The notes under the pieces are model-generated. The model had not been told where the DNA came from. It saw nothing but the letters and a program-made list of their open reading frames with translations, and did not search any database. From assembly GCA_913046125.1 (NCBI GenBank), contig CAJWRL010000025.1:1-10842 (forward strand): a DNA stretch of 10,842 nt, in the 5' to 3' direction. The stretch is from an uncultured Gammaproteobacteria bacterium. Its GTDB lineage: Bacteria; Pseudomonadota; Gammaproteobacteria; GCA-002705445; GCA-002716945. Of this stretch, positions 1 through 6,201 are shown one piece after another (within the stretch, counting starts at the first letter, position 1; each line of letters begins with the position of its first letter). A program made the translations under genes and the position numbers.

Positions 1-109
1 TGAAGAAGTACCAGCTGAAGAAGTAAAAGCTGAAGAAGTAAAAGCTGAAGAAGTAAAAGCTGAAGAAGCGCCAGCTGAAGAAGCTAATACACAAAAAGAA
101 AAACCCTGA
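1..109 (+). CDS. rpsP: 3' end of probable ribosomal protein S16 gene, acidic repeat tail (partial)
   Basis: An open frame runs in from the left edge (first full codon at 2) and ends at TGA 107-109, giving 35 visible residues. They are almost entirely a pentapeptide repeat of the type EEVKA/EEVPA, followed by a short NTQKEKP end. None of the conserved S16 core lies inside the window, so the protein itself is not seen. The name rests on context: in proteobacteria rpsP directly precedes rimM-trmD-rplS, and those three genes follow here after 23 bases. Extended acidic, Ala/Glu/Pro-rich C-terminal tails on S16 occur in several bacterial groups. S16 would bind 16S rRNA in the small subunit; the tail would be a disordered, negatively charged extension of unknown role. 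The identity is inference with good synteny support. Confidence 0.75.
   Translation, partial: EEVPAEEVKAEEVKAEEVKAEEAPAEEANTQKEKP
2..85 (+). repeat. 15-bp in-frame tandem repeat coding for an acidic pentapeptide
   Basis: Five full 15-bp copies (2-16, 17-31, 32-46, 47-61, 62-76) and a partial sixth (77-85) share the pattern GAAGAAGTAAAAGCT. Copies 2-4 are identical; copy 1 has CCA for AAA, and copy 5 has GCG CCA for GTA AAA. The unit is a multiple of three, so gain or loss of copies keeps the frame. The array may continue left of the window. Confidence 0.9.
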
Positions 110-132
110 TCCAATTTTTCACGGATTAGATC
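108..132 (+). promoter_or_regulatory. possible hairpin in front of the rimM start codon
   Basis: GATCCAAT (108-115) can pair with ATTAGATC (125-132) around a 9-nt loop, with one A-C mismatch (112/128). The right arm ends directly against the rimM ATG at 133. No Shine-Dalgarno sequence is visible here. In E. coli, RimM and TrmD are made at far lower levels than S16 and L19 from the same mRNA because of weak, structure-limited translation starts. This element could serve a similar role, but the stem is AT-rich and marginal. Confidence 0.3.
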
Positions 133-627
133 ATGAAGAAGCATAGTGCCATCATTATAGGTAAGATAGTTTCTACACATGGAATTAAGGGCTGGGTTGT
201 GATTCAATCTTACTCTTATCCATCACAGAATATCAAAAACTATAATACTTTTCTTAATATTAAAAATACTAAAGAATCCATTAATATTATCAATTTGAGG
301 ACTATGCCCAAAAAAATCATAATTAAAATCGAAAACTATGATGACATCAACACCTCAGAATCTCTTGTTGGACAAGATATTTTTATTGAAGCGTCGGATA
401 TTCCTGCTTTAAAAAAGGGTGAATATTACTGGAAAGATATCGAAGGATTAGAGGTTTACACAACAAAAGATTCTTATTTAGGATCTGTGGATTTTATTTT
501 CAACAACGGAGCAAATGATATTCTGGCTGTAAAACAGAATAAAGAACTTGTATACATCCCATATATCAATGATCATATCGAGGTGATACCTAATGAAAAA
601 ATTATTATAGATCATGAAACTATATAA
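133..627 (+). CDS. rimM: ribosome maturation factor RimM
   Basis: RimM binds ribosomal protein S19 and helps mature the 30S head region; it acts in the cytoplasm. The 164-residue product shows the family layout. An N-terminal RimM barrel begins with GKIVSTHGIKG (residues 10-20, the usual GxIxxxHGIxG). A PRC-barrel domain from about residue 95 opens with EYYWKDIEGLEVY (97-109) and carries GANDIL (126-131) and YIPYI (141-145). It is somewhat shorter than E. coli RimM (182), with loss at the C-terminus. The start is ATG 133, which places the conserved motif at the usual distance; no Shine-Dalgarno is visible. Its 3' end overlaps trmD by 14 bp, which suggests translational coupling. Family assignment is secure. 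Confidence 0.96.
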   Translation: MKKHSAIIIGKIVSTHGIKGWVVIQSYSYPSQNIKNYNTFLNIKNTKESINIINLRTMPKKIIIKIENYDDINTSESLVGQDIFIEASDIPALKKGEYYWKDIEGLEVYTTKDSYLGSVDFIFNNGANDILAVKQNKELVYIPYINDHIEVIPNEKIIIDHETI

Positions 628-1354
628 TTTACTGACTGTTTATCCAGAATTTTTTGAATCCTTCAAAAGCCATGGGCTTATCAAGAAAGGATTAGATAGA
701 GGGCTTATCAGTATAAATGTAATTAATCTAAGAAATTACACGAATGATAAACATAAGAGAGTCGATTTTAAACCTTTTGGTGGAGGTCCTGGCATGATAA
801 TCCAATACACTCCGGTAAAAGAAGCTCTCAAAAAGATAAAGTCTTCAAAAACGATTCTTTTATCTCCTCAAGGTAAGCTTTTAAAACAATCAAAACTTAA
901 TGAACTATCAGCTGAAAATAGTATTACTTTCATATGCGGCAGATATGAAGGCTTTGACGAGAGAATATTAGATAATCTTGTAGATGAGGAGATCTCAATT
1001 GGAGATTACGTTTTATCTGGTGGTGAAATTCCCGCTGCTGTAATAATCGAGGGACTCACACGACTAATACCCGGAATTCCGGAAAATATGGAATCCATAA
1101 ATAATGACTCGTTTTGTGATCACTTACTCGATCATCCACACTATACTAAGCCAAGCGAGATAGATGGTTTCAGTGTTCCAGACATATTACTATCAGGAAA
1201 TCATAGTGAAATAAAACTTTGGAGAAGAAAACAGTCACTAGGAGCTACTTATCTCAAGAGACCCGATTTGCTAAAAAACGTGAATCTTTCAAAAGAAGAT
1301 GATAGACTACTTCAAGAATTTATAGCTGAATATCAGGAAAAGAAAAGTGACTAA
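614..1354 (+). CDS. trmD: tRNA (guanine-N1)-methyltransferase TrmD
   Basis: TrmD methylates N1 of G37 in tRNAs reading CNN codons, using S-adenosylmethionine, and prevents +1 frameshifting. The 246-residue protein aligns along its length with E. coli TrmD. It starts MKLYNLLTVYPEFF and has GGGPGM (56-61), then the SAM-binding trefoil-knot segments SPQG (84-87), CGRYEGFDER (108-117) and IGDYVLSGGE (129-138). R150 and D165 match catalytic R154 and D169 of E. coli. The C-terminal tRNA-binding part contains HPHYTKP (174-180) and LLSGNHSEIKLWRRKQSLG (192-210). The ATG at 614 lies inside rimM, but the alignment supports it, so the 14-bp overlap is real. The stop overlaps the rplS start by 8 bp. No Shine-Dalgarno is seen. 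Confidence 0.98.
   Translation: MKLYNLLTVYPEFFESFKSHGLIKKGLDRGLISINVINLRNYTNDKHKRVDFKPFGGGPGMIIQYTPVKEALKKIKSSKTILLSPQGKLLKQSKLNELSAENSITFICGRYEGFDERILDNLVDEEISIGDYVLSGGEIPAAVIIEGLTRLIPGIPENMESINNDSFCDHLLDHPHYTKPSEIDGFSVPDILLSGNHSEIKLWRRKQSLGATYLKRPDLLKNVNLSKEDDRLLQEFIAEYQEKKSD
1335..1338 (+). promoter_or_regulatory. ribosome binding site of rplS
   Basis: AGGA lies 8 bases before the GTG start of rplS. It stands out because rimM, trmD, folK, panB, panC, panD and pgi lack any comparable purine-rich site. It supports the GTG 1347 start. Confidence 0.6.
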
Positions 1355-1691
1355 AATCATAGAGGACATCTCGGCAAAACAAATCAAAGACACCCCTAAA
1401 TTTTCTAGTGGAGACACAGTAGTTGTCTCAGTAAAGGTAAAGGAAGGTAAAAGAGAACGTATTCAGGCTTTCGAGGGCGTCGTTGTTGCTGTGAAAAATA
1501 GAGGAATAAGTTCATCATTCACAGTTAGAAAAATATCTTATGGCGAGGGTGTTGAGAGAGTATTTCAAACACACAGCCCATTAATAGAGAGCATAAAAGT
1601 TAAACGTCGAGGTGATGTTAGAAGAGCTAAGCTGTACTATCTCAGAGAAAGATCAGGAAAATCTGCTAGAATTAAAGAAAAGCTAACTTAA
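1347..1691 (+). CDS. rplS: large-subunit ribosomal protein L19
   Basis: L19 sits at the 30S-50S interface of the large subunit. The 114-residue product is full length (E. coli 115). It shows the L19 core: FSSGDTVVVSVKVKEGKRERIQAFEGVVVAVKNRG in the first half (19-53), then FTVRKISYGEGVERVFQTHSP and the basic C-terminus RRGDVRRAKLYYLRERSGKSARIKEKL. Translation starts at GTG 1347, inside the last codons of trmD. AGGA at 1335-1338, 8 bases before the start, is the only clear Shine-Dalgarno site in this run of genes. That fits the need for far more L19 than TrmD. The next gene, folK, follows after 9 bases, with no terminator-like hairpin between. Confidence 0.98.
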   Translation: MTKIIEDISAKQIKDTPKFSSGDTVVVSVKVKEGKRERIQAFEGVVVAVKNRGISSSFTVRKISYGEGVERVFQTHSPLIESIKVKRRGDVRRAKLYYLRERSGKSARIKEKLT

Positions 1692-1700
1692 GCCTTTAAA

Positions 1701-2156
1701 TTGAATCAAGTTTTCATAGGTATCGGAAGTAACCAAAATCACCCTCACTTTAGAGTACAAAGCGCTTTTAAAGAAATCAATAGATTACATTCAACTAGGT
1801 TAATAAAAAAATCTAGCCTTTATGAAACTGTACCACTTGGTCCAAAATTTCAACCTAACTTCATAAATGCTGTAGTCGAAATAGAGACTACACTCTCTCC
1901 GAATAGACTACTTGACGAATTACAGTTGCTTGAAAAAAATCATAATAGGAAAAAAACTAAGAGATGGGGTCCAAGAAGTCTAGATTTAGATATACTCATA
2001 TACGAGCAAGTTATAATGGATACCGAAAAACTTACCATACCACACCCTGGGTTAGAGTATAGAGAGTTTGTTTTAATACCACTCTATGAGATTACAAACT
2101 ATGGATATAAAGTTCCAAAATATGGAAGTATTAATAAATTAATAAAAAACCTCTGA
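1701..2156 (+). CDS. folK: 2-amino-4-hydroxy-6-hydroxymethyldihydropteridine pyrophosphokinase (HPPK)
   Basis: HPPK transfers pyrophosphate from ATP to 6-hydroxymethyl-7,8-dihydropterin, the step before dihydropteroate synthase in folate synthesis. The 151-residue protein has the N-terminal IGIGSN (6-11), SSLYETVPLG (38-47), QPNFINAVVEIET (51-63), the signature RWGPRSLDLDIL (88-99) and IPHPGLEYREFVLIPL (113-128). R92, D95, D97 and H115 fall at the same numbers as the ATP/Mg-binding residues of E. coli HPPK. The start is TTG at 1701; no ATG lies near the conserved N-terminus, and the TTG places IGIGSN correctly. There is no Shine-Dalgarno. The TGA stop (2154-2156) shares its last base with the next ATG. 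In many gammaproteobacteria folK follows pcnB; here it follows rplS. Confidence 0.97.
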   Translation: MNQVFIGIGSNQNHPHFRVQSAFKEINRLHSTRLIKKSSLYETVPLGPKFQPNFINAVVEIETTLSPNRLLDELQLLEKNHNRKKTKRWGPRSLDLDILIYEQVIMDTEKLTIPHPGLEYREFVLIPLYEITNYGYKVPKYGSINKLIKNL

Positions 2157-2782
2157 TGATTAAAAAGAAATATATTGCTATTGAGGGTGCTATCGGTGTT
2201 GGTAAAACGACACTTGCAAAAAAGATATCAAATACTGTCAAATGCGAGACTTTATTTGAGGATTATGTTACTAATCCATTTTTGAAAGATTTTTATGATC
2301 ACAACCAGCTAAACTCATTTTCAACACAAGTTTATTTCTTATTAAGAAGAATAGAGCAATCAATAGAGGTAAAGGATACAAAGAATTTGCTTATTTCTGA
2401 TTTCTACTTTGGAAAAGACGAATTATTTGCCAGACTAAATCTTACTCAAGTTGAATATGCAATGTACCAAGAATTGAGAGAGAAACTTGACTTCAATCCT
2501 CCAGTACCTGATTTGATAATATATCTTCAAGCCCCAACTGACATTTTATTAGAGAGAATAAAGAATAGGGGACTAGACTTAGAGAGAAATATTAAAAGAA
2601 AATATATAGATTCTGTAAATGAAATCTATATGAAACACTTTCATGAGTATAATGCTTCTCCTGTTCTGATAATTAATACATCGAACGTAAACATAAATAA
2701 TGAAACTGACTTTCAGATACTTATTGAAGAAATATCATCGGATATAAATGGAAAAAAATACTTTAACCCTTCCTCCATGTAA
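2156..2782 (+). CDS. deoxynucleoside kinase (dNK family)
   Basis: This is a P-loop kinase of the deoxyadenosine/deoxyguanosine/thymidine kinase-2 family, which phosphorylates deoxynucleosides for salvage. The 208-residue protein shows IAIEGAIGVGKTTLAKKI (7-24, Walker A G11-T18), NPFLKDFY (40-47, substrate-site region), STQVYFLLRRIEQ (56-68), SDFYFGKDELFA (81-92), DLIIYLQAP (119-127) and an arginine-rich lid, RIKNRGLDLER (134-144). The usual D-R-S/Y motif appears as D-F-Y (82-84), so the conserved arginine is absent. From memory, related folK-panB-linked kinases of gammaproteobacteria also read SDF here. Which deoxynucleoside it prefers cannot be read from the sequence. It is joined to folK by a TGATG overlap, and panB starts 2 bases after its stop. 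Confidence 0.9.
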   Translation: MIKKKYIAIEGAIGVGKTTLAKKISNTVKCETLFEDYVTNPFLKDFYDHNQLNSFSTQVYFLLRRIEQSIEVKDTKNLLISDFYFGKDELFARLNLTQVEYAMYQELREKLDFNPPVPDLIIYLQAPTDILLERIKNRGLDLERNIKRKYIDSVNEIYMKHFHEYNASPVLIINTSNVNINNETDFQILIEEISSDINGKKYFNPSSM

Positions 2783-2784
2783 CT

Positions 2785-3531
2785 ATGAGTAAACTTAGTA
2801 AATTGATAAATCTCTCCAAGAGAGGAAAGCAAATATCATGTATAACCGCATACGATGCTAGCATGAGTAAATATCTTGAGTCTTCAGGAGTAGATATAAT
2901 CCTGGTGGGAGACTCGCTTGGACAAGTTATTAAAGGAGAAAAGACAACACATGGTGTAACCTTAGATGAAATAGAGTATCACACGCGATGTGTAAAATCA
3001 GGATTAAAAACTTCTGTCCTAATGATAGATCTTCCAAAAAATTCATATGATACAAAATTAAAAGCTTATAAAAATTCTTATAAATTCATTTCAACAAGTC
3101 TTGCTGATCTTATAAAAATTGAAATAGATACAAGTAATTTTGACATAGCAAAATATCTTATAGAAAAAAATATACCTTTATGTGCGCATATTGGTTTACT
3201 TCCACAGACTATTAAATCTAGATCTGGATTTCGGAAATATGGTAAGAGTAAAAACGAGGCCAAACAATTGTATGACCTGGCAATAACCCTAGACAACTTA
3301 GGAGCAAAGGTGATATTAATTGAATGTTTAGAAAACAGTCTAGCTAAAAAAATTAGTCAAAATTGTAGCGCGCCAGTGATTGGTATTGGCTCCGGGAGTG
3401 GTATCGATGGTCAAGTAGCTGTGATATATGACCTACTTGGTATTAGTTTTAATAAAATAGATGCATTTTATATAAACGATAGAACATTACTTGATAAACA
3501 AATTACTAAGTTTAGAAAAAAATTGAAATAA
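2785..3531 (+). CDS. panB: 3-methyl-2-oxobutanoate hydroxymethyltransferase (ketopantoate hydroxymethyltransferase)
   Basis: PanB adds a hydroxymethyl group from 5,10-methylene-THF to 2-ketoisovalerate, giving ketopantoate, the first step to pantothenate. The 248-residue TIM-barrel protein shows CITAYDASMSKYLESSGVD (19-37), LVGDSLG (40-46; D43 matches the Mg ligand D45 of E. coli), IDLP (81-84; D82 ~ D84), LIKIE (109-113; K111), CAHIGLLPQT (133-142), IECLE (179-183; E180 ~ catalytic E181) and PVIGIGSG (near 192-199). Key residues are kept, but the normally invariant KIEGG/KLEGG is KIEID, the GGYKVQG-type loop reads GFRKYGK, and the C-terminus is about 15 residues short. It is therefore divergent but probably active. 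Its TAA overlaps the panC ATG (TAATG). The folate enzyme gene folK lies just upstream. Confidence 0.95.
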   Translation: MSKLSKLINLSKRGKQISCITAYDASMSKYLESSGVDIILVGDSLGQVIKGEKTTHGVTLDEIEYHTRCVKSGLKTSVLMIDLPKNSYDTKLKAYKNSYKFISTSLADLIKIEIDTSNFDIAKYLIEKNIPLCAHIGLLPQTIKSRSGFRKYGKSKNEAKQLYDLAITLDNLGAKVILIECLENSLAKKISQNCSAPVIGIGSGSGIDGQVAVIYDLLGISFNKIDAFYINDRTLLDKQITKFRKKLK

Positions 3532-4361
3532 TGCAGATTGTCTACAACACAGAGTCTTTCTCAGATAAGATCAGAGAATATAAGACTAGGGGCAACAAAA
3601 TCACATTGATACCCACAATGGGAAATCTTCACCAAGGTCATCGAGTATTATTTTCTAAAGCTCCTAATAGTTCGATCAAAGTAGCAACAATATATGTAAA
3701 CCCACTTCAGTTTAACAACATTGATGACTACCAGAATTATCCTAAGAGCTTGCAAACTGATTTAGAAGTGTGTAGACAAAATAATATCAGTCTTGTTTAT
3801 GCTCCTGATGGTGATGTATCTGATGAGATTGTGACTGAAAAAAGTATTGATTTGCCAAAGTTCACCCGTTATCTCTGTGGTAAAAAAAGAGAAGGCCATT
3901 TTTTAGGAGTTTTTAAAGTAGTAAAATATCTCTTTAGTATAGTTAATCCAGATTTCGCATGTTTCGGAAAAAAAGATTATCAACAACTTCTATTAATTAA
4001 GTATCTAGCGAGTACCTACTTTCCTAAAACAAATATCATTGATGTAGAAACTGTCAGAGACTCAAATAATATCGCATTAAGCTCCAGGCTGACTAGACTC
4101 TCGAAAGAGTCATATGGCTCAACATTCAGAATTTATGAGACCTTACAAAATATGAAACAAGAGTTACTAAAAGGTACATCGTTTGATAAGTTAAAAAAAG
4201 AGAGTATCGAGTATCTTAAGAGTAATGATATTCATGTTGAGTATCTTGATGTCAGATCATTGATAACATTGGAGGAGGAGACTGATAAATTGAAAAGTTG
4301 TGGTATATTTATAGCATGTCATATAGATGGTGTTAGATTGATAGATAATATAGAAATATAG
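3531..4361 (+). CDS. panC: pantothenate synthetase (pantoate--beta-alanine ligase)
   Basis: PanC joins pantoate and beta-alanine at the expense of ATP, through a pantoyl-adenylate. The 276-residue protein (E. coli 283) carries the nucleotidyltransferase HxGH motif in LIPTMGNLHQGH (26-37), NPLQFN (57-62, pantoate site), GHFLGV (122-127), PDFACFGKKDYQQLLLI (140-156) and the second ATP motif ALSSRL (182-187). Two positions are unusual: the near-invariant SSRN is SSRL (L187), and the usual GVxTVV is GVFKVV (K129). Neither removes a known catalytic residue with certainty. The start is the ATG overlapping the panB stop, which fits translational coupling; there is no Shine-Dalgarno. A 35-base AT-rich gap, the largest in this run, separates it from panD. 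Confidence 0.96.
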   Translation: MQIVYNTESFSDKIREYKTRGNKITLIPTMGNLHQGHRVLFSKAPNSSIKVATIYVNPLQFNNIDDYQNYPKSLQTDLEVCRQNNISLVYAPDGDVSDEIVTEKSIDLPKFTRYLCGKKREGHFLGVFKVVKYLFSIVNPDFACFGKKDYQQLLLIKYLASTYFPKTNIIDVETVRDSNNIALSSRLTRLSKESYGSTFRIYETLQNMKQELLKGTSFDKLKKESIEYLKSNDIHVEYLDVRSLITLEEETDKLKSCGIFIACHIDGVRLIDNIEI

Positions 4362-4396
4362 TTAAAATAGTTTTTAAATAATAGTAGTATATCGAT

Positions 4397-4777
4397 ATGG
4401 AAAGAAGGTACCTAAATTCAAAAATACACAAAGCAATTGTTACTGACTCAAACATTGATTATGAGGGTTCATGTGAAATCGATGTCGCTTTGCTGAAAGC
4501 AGCAAATATTTGCCCATATGAACAAATAGATATCTATGATATCTCAAACGGAGAGAGACTCTCCACATACGCAATTCCTGGGAAACCCGATACAGGAATA
4601 GTTGCGGTTAATGGTGCAGCTTGTCACAAAATCAACGTAAATGATCAGATTATTATTTGCACATACTGCATGTTAAAAGACAATGAATATGTTAACCATA
4701 GACCTACAATTGTTTATGTAGATGAGCTTAATAATATTATTGATAAACCCATAAATAAGAAATTTAACGCTGTATAG
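4397..4777 (+). CDS. panD: aspartate 1-decarboxylase, pyruvoyl type
   Basis: PanD makes beta-alanine from aspartate, the second substrate of PanC. It is made as a proenzyme that cuts itself between Gly24 and Ser25, turning Ser25 into the pyruvoyl cofactor. All key positions match the E. coli numbering: K9, Y22-E23-G24-S25-C26, R54, T57 and Y58 (in GERLSTYAI), and VNGAA (about 71-75). The 126-residue length equals that of the E. coli protein (126). The start is ATG 4397, which places K9 and S25 exactly. The gap after panC holds a very AT-rich short inverted repeat (TTAAAA 4362-4367 / TTTTAA 4372-4377) that I do not regard as a terminator. The pgi GTG follows 2 bases after the stop. Confidence 0.97.
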   Translation: MERRYLNSKIHKAIVTDSNIDYEGSCEIDVALLKAANICPYEQIDIYDISNGERLSTYAIPGKPDTGIVAVNGAACHKINVNDQIIICTYCMLKDNEYVNHRPTIVYVDELNNIIDKPINKKFNAV

Positions 4778-4779
4778 CT

Positions 4780-6201
4780 GTGGACATTAGAGAGCGATTA
4801 AATTCTTTTTATGAGAAATCAGATAAAAAGAATACACAACCTCTTAAGAACATCAATTTTGGTGGCATAAGCTTAGATTTAACGAGAAATTTCATTAGCA
4901 GAGAGATTCTTGTAAAAATGAGAAGTTTGTTGACACTATCAAAGTTTTCTAGAAAACGTAAACAATTATTTGATAACAAGTATATCAGTCATACTGAATC
5001 TCAGAGAGTATCATTTGTCTCGTACAGAAACAGTATTTCATATCAGCGCGATGTAGATAAAATGTCAAGGTTTTGTCTCAAGATAAAAAATAAAGCAACA
5101 GGAAGTCATGGAAATATTACGATATCTCACATCGTTCACATAGGAATAGGAGGCTCAATCTTAGGACCAAAATTTTTATCTGAGGCACTTGAGGATTTCA
5201 AAACTAATCCTTTTCTCACTCACTTTGTCTCAAGTGGAGATCTGAATGAAATTAGTGATCTTTTAAAAAAGATAGATGTAAAAAAGACAATATTCATATT
5301 TGTCTCGAAAAGTTTTAAAACCGATGAAACCATGAGAGTTAAATCATATTTAGATGGGTATATTAATAAAAACTATTCTGAAGTCGCAAGCTACATATTC
5401 AAAAATCATTATGTAGCTATAACAGCTAATAAACAACTATGTAAAAAACATAATTTCTCTGAAAAAAATATTTTTACTTTTATGAAAACACTACCAGGTA
5501 GATTTTCAGTCATATCTCCTGTAAATCTAATTAATATGTTAGAGCTTGGGATTGATAATTATAGAAAAATTATCGAAGGCGTAAAGAGTATGGATAGTCA
5601 TTTTTACAAAAGTAATATTTCGAATAATCTTCCTGTGAACTTGGCTCTAGTGAATATCTGGAATATAAATTTTTTATCAAAATATGCTAATGTGATAGTT
5701 CCTTACTCATACAGACTTAGGAGTTTGCCTGACTACCTTCAACAAATTGAGATGGAGAGTAATGGTAAATCCGTAACAACAAACAATGAAATTACACTAA
5801 ATTCAACATCACCTATATTGTTTGGTTCACTTGGAACTGAATGTCAACATTCTTTCTTTCAAGCAATTCATCAAGGTACACTCGATGTATACCTAGATTT
5901 CATCTATTTGAAAACACTTAATACTGATTCTAAAAAATTCCTTGCGTCAAATGTCTTTGCTCAGGCAGACCTACTTTTTAAAGGTAAAAAAACGAGAGAA
6001 ATTCATAAAAGTTTAATAGGCAGTTCACCATCTAATTTGATAGGAGTTGATAAATTATCTCCTGATAGAGTTGGGAAGTTGATAAGCATGTATGAACATA
6101 AAGTGTTTGTTGAAGGTATTTTATGGAGCATTAACAGTTATGATCAATGGGGTGTGGAGGAGGCAAAAATTCAAGCGAAAAGAAATCTTGCAAAAATCTA
6201 A
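4780..6201 (+). CDS. pgi: glucose-6-phosphate isomerase (short form)
   Basis: PGI interconverts glucose-6-phosphate and fructose-6-phosphate. The 473-residue protein shows HIGIGGSILGP (120-130), FVSKSFKTDETM (174-185), GRFSVISP (240-247; R241 ~ R272 of E. coli), the PGI signature MESNGK (325-330; E326 ~ catalytic E355), GTECQHSFFQAIHQGT (352-367; H357 ~ H386), YEHKVFVEGIL (438-448) and DQWGVEEAK (455-463; K463 ~ K514). The catalytic set is complete. It is some 75 residues shorter than E. coli PGI (549), with losses at the N-terminus and in several loops, and the usual GTNGQH reads GTECQH. The start is GTG 4780, 2 bases after panD, with no in-frame ATG until codon 47. The stop overlaps that of convergent purK by 4 bp. 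Linkage to the pan genes is known in gammaproteobacteria. Confidence 0.96.
   Translation: MDIRERLNSFYEKSDKKNTQPLKNINFGGISLDLTRNFISREILVKMRSLLTLSKFSRKRKQLFDNKYISHTESQRVSFVSYRNSISYQRDVDKMSRFCLKIKNKATGSHGNITISHIVHIGIGGSILGPKFLSEALEDFKTNPFLTHFVSSGDLNEISDLLKKIDVKKTIFIFVSKSFKTDETMRVKSYLDGYINKNYSEVASYIFKNHYVAITANKQLCKKHNFSEKNIFTFMKTLPGRFSVISPVNLINMLELGIDNYRKIIEGVKSMDSHFYKSNISNNLPVNLALVNIWNINFLSKYANVIVPYSYRLRSLPDYLQQIEMESNGKSVTTNNEITLNSTSPILFGSLGTECQHSFFQAIHQGTLDVYLDFIYLKTLNTDSKKFLASNVFAQADLLFKGKKTREIHKSLIGSSPSNLIGVDKLSPDRVGKLISMYEHKVFVEGILWSINSYDQWGVEEAKIQAKRNLAKI

Noticed and set aside
3078..3296. 72-codon open frame on the minus strand
   Set aside because: It lies wholly inside panB, which has clear family motifs; the antisense product shows no recognisable feature and no start context.
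4362..4377. TTAAAA-TAGT-TTTTAA inverted repeat between panC and panD
   Set aside because: It is all A/T, very short, and expected by chance in an AT-rich gap; it is not a credible terminator or operator.
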